This document shows, piece by piece, positions 36,641 to 46,552 of a DNA stretch of 64,000 bases. A program made the translations under genes and the position numbers. The notes beneath the pieces were generated by a model, which had not been told where the DNA came from, made no database searches, and was given only the letters and a program-made list of their open reading frames with translations. The number at the start of each line of letters is the position of its first letter. Positions within the stretch are counted from its first letter, which is position 1. Source of the stretch: Dioscorea cayenensis subsp. rotundata (Eukaryota; Streptophyta; Magnoliopsida; Dioscoreales; Dioscoreaceae); the NCBI RefSeq assembly GCF_009730915.1, contig NC_052482.1, forward strand, positions 19,126,345-19,190,344, in the 5' to 3' direction.

Positions 36641-37606
36641 AGAAACAGTGACGTAGAAAGGCGTGGATCAATGTCTAAGTCAAGCAAGCAAACTCGCATA
36701 TGGCCTCAAAATGATAGGACTAAACGGCGCCGTGGCGGGCGCTACTCGGTCTACTCCCTCGTTGTTTGTATGCACGTTATATATGTTTGATGAAATGTCT
36801 AATGAAAAAAAAAACAACCAAACAAACAATAATTAAAAACTTAGCAGTGGTTGAGTGTGTCTTTTTCACTGACATTAGACCTTTATATCTTTTATGATAA
36901 TAATATTTTGATCCTTTGTGTTTCCTGTTTATTGCATTTTGTGTCATGTTCAACAAAAAAATTAAATTTTATTTCATTTGGTTTTTGCATCTTGTGTTTT
37001 CTCAAAAGCCATTCGAAACGGTCTTATTCTAGTTTTTATTTTCTAAGTTCCGTGGACACTTTATATTATTATGATATTTTTATTTAAAAAAAAATAAATA
37101 TAAATGTCTTCATTTAAGAAAAATCATGAAATAGGTATATATAGATGTGGAATAAATTTAACAACTACCTATACTCTTTGTGTGAGATTTGGAGTTGATC
37201 TCAGTCTCTCATGACCTCTCTAAAATAAATATCCTATATAAAAACCCCAATGTCAATAAATTAAGGGGTGGTTGATTGACCTACTAATTTTTATCTTTGG
37301 AGAATTTATGGTCCGATTCTTAGCAATTATTACAAAATTTTTTTAAAAAATTTTCACAATTATTTTCTAACCATTAGTTTATTTTATAATGGATTATTGG
37401 TTTTGATGGGTCTCATTTTATAATATAACTATTATAGGAGATAGTTTAATAAGTAAGAGTTTAATGGATTGATGAGGTGGCATGAGCATAACTCTTTAAG
37501 ATAGTTTAAACACTAAAAATGCTCTAACACATTTTTAATATTTTTTTAGTTACTCAAATTTCTAACTTTTTTTAATATAAAAAATGAACAAATAAAGTGA
37601 CACAAT
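36641..37606. other. intergenic DNA
   Basis: The frame at 36851-37087 is hydrophobic from T-rich sequence and shows no family resemblance. No gene is supported. Confidence 0.45.
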
Positions 37607-37692
37607 ATTTATGTCTGTTTGTTGTTTGTTTGTCATTCGCTGTTCTAGTTTTTCTAATAAATTCATGGTTTATCCACTTTATTAAAAAAAAA
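37607..37692 (+). mobile_element. LINE 3'-end fragment
   Basis: A short insert ending AATAAATTCATGGTTTATCC followed by ACTTTATT and an A-tail, flanked by ACACAAT at 37600-37606 and 37693-37699. It matches the 3' signature of the other LINE tails in this window. Confidence 0.55.
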
Positions 37693-37782
37693 ACACAATT
37701 ATATAACTTGGACATCATTTAAAAACCAATAATGAATAAAATTGTACAAATTGAATGACGGTATAAAATGATAATATATATA

Positions 37783-38352
37783 GAGTAATGATATTTTTAC
37801 CAAATAGATTTTCCGAATAGATTTCCCGAATGACGTGGATGTCAAGTTGGCATCCATGTCAGCATCCACGTCATTCTTTCTTTATTTTTTTTTTAAAAAA
37901 ATTAATATCTCTTTATTATATAAATCCTAAATTTAAACATTTAATCGTTAAAGATAAACATGTAAATGATAAACTGAAAACTCCTGCTTAAACCATAAAC
38001 TAAAAATCACAAACCCCGAAAGGGATTTGTGATTTCTTGTTTAGGGTTTAGGGCATAGGATTTAGGATTTAGGGTTTAGGGCATAGGGCTTAGGGTTTAG
38101 GATTTAGTATTTATTATTTAGGGTTTAAATTTTTAGATTTTTAGGGTATAGATTTTGTAGTATTTGGGTTTATAATTTTAAATATAGTTTTATAATTTTT
38201 TTTTTAATTTTAAGTATTTAAGAATTTTTAAGGTTCAAATTTGAAGTTTATATAAAGAAAAATAATGATGTGGATGGGGATGTGGATAACAAATTGGGCA
38301 TCCACATCATTTGAAAAACTTATTCAGTAAATCGGTAAAAATAGCATCGCTC
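37783..38352. mobile_element. Mutator-like MITE carrying telomere-like TTTAGGG units
   Basis: The left end GAGTAATGATATTTTTACC and the inverted right end GAGCGATGCTATTTTTACC are followed inward by ACGTGGATG-type motifs on both sides. Flanks are ATATATATA on both sides (9 bp, but in TA-rich DNA). The core at 38035-38115 holds about eight intact or degenerate TTTAGGG units. Confidence 0.7.
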
Positions 38353-38361
38353 ATATATATA

Positions 38362-39050
38362 TATATATATATATATTAACCCACCCTCTTTTTGTTGGAG
38401 AGAGAATGGAGTCTGAGACAAACGAAAAAAGAGAAGTCATCTTTTCTTTGAAACTAATTTTGGAAGGATGTAAACTTACGCTCTCTTTTTATGATTTGGA
38501 TATAGATTGAGAAATTTTCTTATTTTTTTAAAATTTATTATTGTTCATTTTGTTTGTCCATGCTAGTGTCATTAGTACCTTCAAAATAAAATTAATAGTA
38601 GGGAATGTGTTTTAGTAATGGATGGAAAGTGGAATGCCTTTTATAACACCTCAAATAGAAGTAGTTTTTCAATTTATATCATGATTATAATTATAATTTA
38701 AGACATTTAAGTGAGGGACGCAAGGCTTTTTATTTTTGTTTTTGTTTTTGTTTTTGTTTTTTTTATTATAATTTAGGATTAAGTGTAATAATCTATTGCT
38801 AACTACAAATATGTATATACTAGATAAATTAGTGGTTTATTTGGAGTATACTCAAAAATTCAATTCTTTTTATTTATTCTAATCTTTAACTCAACTAGTT
38901 TTTATGAGTCATGGATTTAAAATCAATTCAAGTAAGATATTAGCAGTTTTATAAGAGAGACCTTTTCATAAGATATTTTTTTTATACACAAAATTCAAAT
39001 TTTAAATCAATTATTTAAGTGACCCAAAACTTTCGGGCCTAATCTTCTTT
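38362..39050. other. intergenic DNA
   Basis: A (TTTTTG)n tract lies at 38733-38760. No gene recognised. Confidence 0.5.
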
Positions 39051-39757
39051 GTTTGTTTGGCAGGATATAAAACTACATGTAATTGTAATTACAAAAAAAT
39101 TTCAAAATCTGGTGTTTGTTTGGTTGGATTTGAGAATTTAAAAGTAGTTAGAAATGCAGTGTAGATGGATTTAGTTGGTTTTCAAACTAAGTCCAAATCG
39201 GCCGTAAAGTCTCGCACGTGGTGTCACGTGAGACTTTCTAATAAATTTATATATAAATAAAATAAAATAAAATCATGATATTATTTTATCTTAATAATAA
39301 ATGGTTACTATTATATTTTTATCAATATAAAAAATTATGAATATAAAAAATTATAAATAGTGTAATATATTTTTTATAATTATAAAAAATAATAATAATT
39401 TGTAATGAAAACATAAATTTATATTAAATTAAGCAATTATATGCATAATTATTTTGGTTACTATTAATAACAATTAATTGTGTATTTATAATTAATTAAA
39501 TTTAATAATGACCAAGGTGGAGTATCCTTAGCAAGGGTGTTTATATCCTACAAATACATCCAACCAAACACATGTTTTCAAAATTCAGATTTACAAATCC
39601 TCCCAAACAAACACAAAATTTTGAAATCCAGCATTTTCAATTACAGTTAACCAAACACCAAATTTGACTTTCCTACATTTTTTACTCCAGAATTTACAAC
39701 TACACTGTGATTGAAAATCTACTGTATTTTCAACTACATCTAACCAAACGCTACCTT
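39050..39757. mobile_element. PIF/Harbinger-like MITE
   Basis: The left part (TTTGTTTGTTTGGCAGGATA) and the inverted right part (GGTAGCGTTTGGTTAGATGT) mirror each other over more than 60 bp with gaps. Internal repeats such as TTGTTTGGTTGGATTTG and AACTACATCTAACCAAACG match the element at 40150-40982. Exact ends are uncertain. Confidence 0.5.
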
Positions 39758-40146
39758 AGTTTTTTTTTTACTAGAACATATAGAAACTTAATCATTCTAT
39801 GAGGACATACATGTCAAATATATAATAAATAAGTTTTATTAAATAATCAGCTTTTACTTTGAAAAAGCTAAGGGGAGAATAAGTAGAAGGACAAACTTGT
39901 TCTCCCAAATGGCTTGGTAATAAAGCCTTATTAATTTGTTAATTTTAATCCGATGCATTCCATGTACTTCTTTTGCACATCCAAATGGACATTGAAGACC
40001 ACCGAATTGATAACGAAGTATATATATATATATATATATTAATTTAACTTTATCCATATGTTTGATTAGCACTATATAAAATAATCATCCAATGTTAACC
40101 AAAAACTCTTTAATTTTTTTTTTCTAATTCATAACTTGAAAACCAC
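39758..40146. other. intergenic DNA
   Basis: The frame at 39854-40072 is not gene-like. A TA microsatellite lies at 40019-40040. Confidence 0.5.
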
Positions 40147-40149
40147 TAA

Positions 40150-40982
40150 GGGGGTGTTTGTTTGGTAGTATTTAAAACTCCTTGTAGTTGGAATTACAAA
40201 ATTCCTTGAAGTAAGTTGTTTGGTTAGGTGGATTTAAAAAAGCAACTGGAGTTGCAAATCCTCTTTAGTTGGATTTTGGTGGATTTGGAACTACATCCAA
40301 AGTGGATGTAGTTCAAAATCCCAGATATTTCAGATTTTTCAATTAAAAATTATTTTTTTAAAAAAACTAGAATTTAGTGAGAATATAAACAAATAAAATT
40401 ATATAATTAATTAATTTGATAAATGATTTTTTGGTGGTTATATATATTAATTTAATACACATTATATTAATTATTTTAATAAATAATTAATATATGATAT
40501 TTTATTATGATAAATTAAGTATATATTAATGATATTAATTACTCATAATATTAACTACACTATAATTATATTTTATAAAATATTAAATAAAATATAATTA
40601 TAGTGTAATTAATATTAAAAATATAGTATATAATTGATATATTATAATATATTAATTATTTTAATAAATAATTAATATATTATATTTTATTATAATAAAT
40701 TAAGTATATATTAATTATATTAATTACTCATAATATTTGAAATTTGAATTCATATTTACATAAAATAAACTATATATTTTATAATTTATATTAATTATTA
40801 CATCAAACCAGTTTTCCAAATTTCAAATTTACAAATCCCTCCAACCAAACACAAAATTCTGTGATTCACCATTATAAATACATCAAACCAAACACTGGAT
40901 TTGACTCTCCTGAATTTTCAAATACAAGGATTTGTAAATACAAATCCACTGCATTTTCAACTACATCCAACCAAACGCCCCA
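40150..40982. mobile_element. PIF/Harbinger (Tourist-like) MITE
   Basis: The ends GGGGGTGTTTGTTTGG and, reversed, TGGGGCGTTTGGTTGG lie between TAA copies (40147-40149 and 40983-40985). The arms extend inward with GTAGTTGGAATTACAAA-like and TTGAAAATGCAGTGGATTTG-like blocks. The centre (40380-40740) is almost pure A/T with repeated TAATTATTTTAATAAATAAT segments. Confidence 0.7.
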
Positions 40983-40985
40983 TAA

Positions 40986-41950
40986 GTGGAGTGGAGGGGA
41001 TTAATTATTTTTCTTAAAAAAATATTCAAGCAAGGAAGTGACCACCATGTTAGAGACTTATAGGAAAAATTCTAGTTAGTTCTAATTTTCTTTAATCTTT
41101 TTTATTATTTATTAAAACTAGGAAGTTAATTATATCTAAGCTAATAACATTATGAAATCCTTAAGTTCCTCACCAACTCTAGCTCCTTTATCATCATTTT
41201 TTTTAATTAATTACTTTACATCAATCAACTTTCTATGGAAGAAGTGGTGGTGCCCTTCATGTCTTTTTTTTTAAATAAAAAAAATTGTGCCAACCCACTC
41301 ATCAAAAGTTCATGATTTGTGGTCAATATAGAAATAGTCAGGGTTTGGTAGACAAGAAGTTTAATTAGTCTCACTTTAATTGTGGGTTAGTTTGTTGATA
41401 CATTAATATACCTACTTGCCATTATATTAATCACTCAATTGCTTTTATACATAGGATTAGTGCCAAGTCTAATACCCCTTCGTTGGAGTACATAAATTAG
41501 GTTTCCATCTCCACTACTTAACTTGCTAGTTTGAGAGAAAAAATAGAATCGTAGGAGAAAAAACAAAATCTTTCTTTTTTCTATATTTCATATGCATAGA
41601 AAGCTAGCTATATATATAAGTTATTACGATTGTTACACAATTGATAAGAATAAAAAAAAGGTTGTTATGATCTCCTCTAATCTAGCAACTAGTGATAAGA
41701 ATATCAGGAGTTCCCATATCTATTGAAGTACCAATTATGTAGGAATTTGTTACTCATGGTGTTATATTTCCTTTGATATTTGTGTGAGTATTATCACCCT
41801 TATCACTCCACTATTTATGGGACTCCTTATGACTCTATGAACTCACACATTTGATATTAAGATGAGATTGTTGTGTGTTAATAGTTTCATATATTGGCAT
41901 GCATCTAAATAAATATGGATAAAAACAGTTATAAAAATTTTCATAATTTA
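40986..41950. other. intergenic DNA
   Basis: No gene. 41040-41290 resembles 48770-48900 (both read CTTCTCACCA or CTCACCAACT, a GGTGGTGCCCT block, then AAGTCTTTT), suggesting a shared old repeat. Confidence 0.4.
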
Positions 41951-42174
41951 CTCCCGTGAATAACCGAATCTCACCGGTTATTACACATAATTTAATAAAA
42001 AATTAGTTATCTTTCCAAAATTACCTCTAATTTATATCTTCACATTTTTCTCTCATATTAAATTTCAAAGAGAGAATTGAATAGTGTTAGAATAATTTTG
42101 GAAAAAAAATAATAAATGCTTTTTGATGTTAAAAAATGACATGGTTTATGACAGATAAAAAGGAACGGAGGGAA
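41951..42174 (-). mobile_element. Stowaway-type MITE, internally shortened
   Basis: Nearly the reverse complement of 50019-50274 along its length: both contain GCATTTATTATTTTTTTTCC/A and GATAACTAATTTTTTATTAA. The right end is ACAGATAAAAAGGAACGGAG; the left end has lost the matching 20 or so bases, so the fold-back is broken. Flanked by TA. Confidence 0.7.
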
Positions 42175-42176
42175 TA

Positions 42177-42929
42177 ATAAATTGCAATAATAGCCCGATT
42201 AACAAGAATCTCTTTCTTAATTTGAATTCTTTATGTTAATTATTATTAAATTTATTTTATCAAAGATTCACTAATAATATGTTAATCGAAATGATGAATA
42301 ATATAAATTTCAATCTATTTATGAAACTAAATGACCTATAAAAAATAATATCATTTTTATTAAATATTTTTTTTAATTGATTAATTTTCATTGCAAAGAA
42401 AAGTCCCAAGTTCAATTCCTCATTAGTGTAAGGCGAGGGTACACAATAGCTTAATGCCTGTGCGTGTCTGTTGTATTAGGCAGCTCAATGCTTGTGTGAC
42501 TTGTCCATTTATTTATTTATTTATTTTTTTTTTTTGGACATATGGCCACAAATGTCGTCCTATAAGAACGTGTCAAAGGGATAGACATACGGTAGTGCAC
42601 TAGTTATGGTGGCTTAACGACTTAGAGATTTATCATTTGGGACGGGCTAAACATACGAGGTAATTAGCTCTATCACGTGCCCCCAAGATGATATATCAAT
42701 GACTACAACTCCATAATAGTAAATCTCATGCCTTACAATCCTGGAGGGGTGAAGAATATGGCTCCTCTCATAGAGGACCTGGTGAATAATGGATAAATTG
42801 TATTGATATAATATTTTGATAGTGTATCTACAATATATTTGCAAAGTATTATGACACAATAGATTCAACTTTGTACCATTTACCCACAGTAAAGGATAAC
42901 TTCAACTTGTCCCTTTATTAAAAAAACTT
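42177..42929. repeat. repeat-like intergenic DNA
   Basis: 42400-42510 (CCCAAGTTCAATTCCTCATT, GTGTAAGGCGAGGGTACACA) has a box-B-like motif and may be a tRNA-derived or LINE-end repeat. 42545-42640 resembles the repeat at 1592-1700. No gene recognised. Confidence 0.3.
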
Positions 42930-43109
42930 ATTGAGTACAACTTGACCAATCAAACAACATTTGCCATTTACAATATGCAGTTGATCTTATCATATTCTCA
43001 GCTAGTGGACAGTAAAATCTTAAAATCATTAAATTAATTCTTTATCTCTTTGAAGGTTGCTCTGGTCTTTTAATCAACTTCTCGAAAAACTGTCTATATT
43101 CCACCAATT

Positions 43110-43707
43110 TTGGTTAACCAACCGCTTTCCTCCTCCGCAAGAATCCTTAATTGCAATAGAGATTGTCTCCTCATTACATACCTAGGCGTTCCCCTCTCTG
43201 GTAGACGACCCAGAAGAATTGATTGGACTAAGTTGATTGAATCTATCCGTGTCAGACTCACTCCCTGGAAAGCAATCTACCTCTCATTGGGGGGTCGTTT
43301 AACCCTTATTAACTCCGTGTTATCATCTATCCCAGTTTACTGGATGTCAGTTTTCAAACTTCCAGCCTGGGTCATTCATGAAATTGACAAAATCAGGAGA
43401 GATTTTCTTTGAAAAGTCCTTGATCTTGGCCCTGAGGGGATAAGATTAATTGCTTGGAAAAGGATTTGTCACCCCCGAAGCATGGGTGGCTAGGGTATTC
43501 TTGATCTACAGGAGTTCAACAAAGCTTTACTTCGAAAATGGTGGTGGAAATTCATCACCACATCGGACTCTTGTTGGTCCAAGATTATCAAAGCCAACTA
43601 TATTAATAGTGATTCCCCCGGCATCCTATTTTTACAACCACCAAGAAATTAAAAATTCTTTTGAGCAGGAATTAATACCATTCTACCTTCATTTCGTTCC
43701 TGCTTAA
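43110..43707 (+). pseudogene. LINE reverse transcriptase C-terminal part
   Basis: The 100-codon frame 43110-43412 carries the conserved TYLGVPLSGRRPRRIDWTKL and KLPAWVIHEIDKIRRDFL. After a stop and frame change (about 43410) the text continues with GLGILDLQ-type sequence in another frame. Confidence 0.8.
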
Positions 43708-44056
43708 TTAAATCACTTGGTAATGGAGAAAATACTTTATTTTGGTTTGATAGATGGCTGGAGGGCCAATCCCCCAATAACCGCTGGACATCTCTCTTTC
43801 TGGACTGTCCTTATCTTTGGATTACTTTAAAACAATTTATTCCCATACTTAATTCCCATGGTAATCCATTTAGAGCAGCCACTACTGAAGATTTCACCAT
43901 TTTAATAAAATCTTTACCGGATTATGCAAATGAACTTGAAGATTCCTACTCCTGGTCTTTAGATAAAAATGGAAAATTCTCCGTCAAATTCTTCTACAAT
44001 TTCTTAATCGATGGAGGTGTCCGCAATCAACTCTATTCCAATTTTTGGAAAACTAA

Positions 44057-44390
44057 GGCCTTATTTGGGTTGGCTTATCAAAAAGTGTTTTTTTTTAGTT
44101 TAGTAGAAGTGCTTCTGAAAAAAGTGCTTCTCTAGAGTAAGTTAAGCACTTTTTGTATTTTCTGTTTGGATTAGCTTTTATGTAGAAGCAGAAGCTGTAA
44201 AAATAAGCTAAAAAATAGCTTTTTCATAAGTTGGTTATGACTAGCTTTTGAAAAAAAACTGTTTTTCAGCTTTTTTTACAGCTTCTGCTTTTTCAGAAAA
44301 GCCAATACAAACAACATTTTTGGAACCCATAAGTGCTTAACTTATAAAAAAACACTTTTGGGTTTTCCAAAAGCCAATCCAAACAAGGTC
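44057..44390. mobile_element. PIF/Harbinger (Tourist-like) MITE inside the LINE
   Basis: The ends GGCCTTATTTGGGTTGGCTT and, reversed, GACCTTGTTTGGATTGGCTT form a 20-bp inverted repeat, with TAA on both sides (44054-44056 and 44391-44393). The interior repeats GAAGCAGAAGCTG and AGCTTCTGCTTTTTCAGAAA and folds on itself. Removing it with one TAA copy restores a continuous LINE frame (FWKTK then SLSKITLFCLLAWD), which confirms the borders. Confidence 0.9.
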
Positions 44391-44393
44391 TAA

Positions 44394-44718
44394 ATCTCTT
44401 AGCAAAATCACTTTATTTTGTTTGCTTGCTTGGGATAACAAAATTCTAACACTTGAGAATCTGTTCAAAAAAGGTTGCAACCCTTATGCCACTGACACAT
44501 GTATACTATGTCAAAATAACTCGGAATCAATGGACCACCTTTTTTTAGATTGTATCTATTCAGTTCGCATTTGGTCCTTTTTCAAGTGTTTATTTGATTC
44601 TGAAACTCTACCTTCCTCAGTTTTAAATATCTTGACCAATTGGATACCCTCTTTGAACCCTTATCTCAGAAATCTTGGGACCTCTATTCCAGAGCCATCT
44701 TCTGAAATATTTGGCTAG
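44394..44718 (+). pseudogene. LINE zf-RVT domain
   Basis: The frame 44422-44718 encodes LAWDNKILTLENLFKKGCNP then CILCQNNSESMDHLFLDC, the reverse-transcriptase-associated zinc finger. It is the continuation of the frame interrupted by the MITE. Confidence 0.85.
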
Positions 44719-45270
44719 AACGCAACAATCGTATTTTTAACCAAATCTGTTCACCTATCTCTTCAACAATTTACAAAACAGCTAATATGGTTCTTTCTTG
44801 GATTTTTGCAGATTCGGAATCCCACCAGGAAGCTACAGAGGTTACTCAGAAGATCAAGCGTTCCTTAAATTTCCTGAGTTCCAAATCCACTGACTTCACT
44901 GGCGATATGGCACCCAATTGGACTCAGGAGTAATCTACCTCTTTTGTCACTGAGCAAGCCAGATGGTTGACTTCGCCGGCTCCAGTTTCTTCCTATCTTT
45001 CTTTTTCTACGTTTTTATGCTTTCTCTGTTCACTATTCTCATCTCTGGTGAGGATATGAGGATTACAATTTTCTGCTTTGTTAGTTTTATTTGTCGCCTT
45101 TACTCTTTGTATTTTATATCCCATGTTTCTCTCTTTTTTAATAAATTTATGATTTATCCACCTTATTAAAAAAACAAATTTTATATAATTAAACAATAAA
45201 TAATTTTAAAAAAATTATAAAATAATTTCCGGAGTTCGCCAGCTACAAACAAACGGCAAGCACTAACGAT

Positions 45271-45315
45271 ACCAACTTTCACCGTTAAATCTAACGAATA
45301 TCCATCTATAAATAA
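45271..45315 (+). promoter_or_regulatory. C4H core promoter: TATA box and AC-like motif
   Basis: TATAAATAA lies at 45307-45315, about 115 bp before the chosen ATG. ACCAACTTTC at 45271-45280 resembles the AC elements (ACCAACC/ACCTACC) through which MYB factors control phenylpropanoid genes. Transcription would start near 45340, downstream of the in-frame ATG at 45327. Confidence 0.5.
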
Positions 45316-45428
45316 ACATCGTCTCCATGTCCATCTCATCGAAGCCGGCGACGAACTCTTATTCTCACTCTCAGGCAAAGCTTAGCCGAGATCCCAATCC
45401 TGATCCCGAGGCCAAACCAACGGCGATG

Positions 45429-46518
45429 ATGGACCTCGTCCTCGTGGAGAAAACCCTTCTAGGGCTTTTCACCGCCATTATCGTGGCCATCGTGGTCTCC
45501 AAGCTCCGCAACAAGCGCTTCAAGCTCCCTCCCGGGCCTCTCCCCGTCCCCATCTTCGGCAACTGGCTCCAGGTCGGCGATGATCTCAACCACCGGAATC
45601 TCACCGCCTTGGCCCGCCGCTTCGGCGACATCCTCCTCCTCCGCATGGGCCAACGCAACCTTGTCGTCGTCTCCTCCCCCGATCACGCCCGAGACGTCCT
45701 CCATACCCAGGGCGTCGAGTTCGGCTCCCGCACCCGCAACGTCGTCTTCGATATCTTCACCGGTAAAGGCCAGGACATGGTCTTCACCGTCTACGGCGAT
45801 CACTGGCGCAAGATGCGCCGTATCATGACCGTCCCCTTCTTCACCAACAAGGTCGTGCAGCAGAACCGATCCGGATGGGAAGCTGAAGCCCAAGCCGTCA
45901 TCGACGATGTCAAGGCCAATCCGATCGCTGCCACCGATGGGATCATCCTCCGCCGGCGATTGCAGCTGATGATGTACAACAACATGTATAGAATCATGTT
46001 CAATCGGAGGTTTGAGAGCGAGGATGATGCTCTGTTCTTGAAGCTGAAGGCGTTGAATGGGGAGAGGAGTAGATTGGCTCAGAGCTTCGAGTACAACTAT
46101 GGCGATTTCATCCCAATTTTGAGGCCATTTTTGAGAGGTTATCTCAAGATTTGCAAGGATGTGAAGGAAAGAAGGCTTCAACTCTTCAAAGACTACTTCT
46201 TGGAAGAGAGGAAGTGAGTCAAATTTCTCTCTTTTTCTCTTGTTTTTCTGGTTGGATTTTGATTTGATGGGATTTTGGGGAGTGAGTGTGTGTGTGTAGG
46301 AAGCTGGTGAGTAGTGGAGGAATGGATAAGAGTGGGATGAAGTGCGCCATTGATCACATCTTGGAAGCGGAGCAGAAGGGGGAGATCAATGAGGACAACG
46401 TACTTTATATCATTGAGAACATCAACGTTGCTGGTATGTTTTTATTTCCTTTTATAAGAAAATTTTCTTTATTTTTCTGACTTTTTTTTTTCTTTGATAT
46501 AGATAAAGCAGTTTAATT

Positions 46519-46552
<34 letters not shown>

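Larger units (their letters stand above)
42930..45178 (+). mobile_element. 5'-truncated LINE
   Basis: The element begins inside the reverse transcriptase (CHLQYAVDLIIFSASG; the active YADD reads YAVD). It continues through SGLLINFSK, YLGVPLSGRRPRRIDW and LSLGGRLTLINSVLSSIP, then zf-RVT (TCILCQNNSESMDHLFLDC). It ends in a 3' UTR reading TTTATGATTTATCCACC with an A-tail at 45170-45177. Frameshifts and stops occur at several points, and a 334-bp MITE interrupts it at 44057. Its tail stops about 130 bp before the C4H TATA box. Confidence 0.85.

Noticed and set aside
36545-37087. Two plus-strand frames that look hydrophobic
   Set aside because: They begin in a LINE tail-like sequence and T-rich DNA; no signal peptide with a sensible mature part and no family resemblance.
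45459-46181. A 240-codon antisense open frame across C4H exon 1
   Set aside because: It is the reverse-strand shadow of a GC-rich coding exon; the sense frame has a full P450 domain and the antisense has none.
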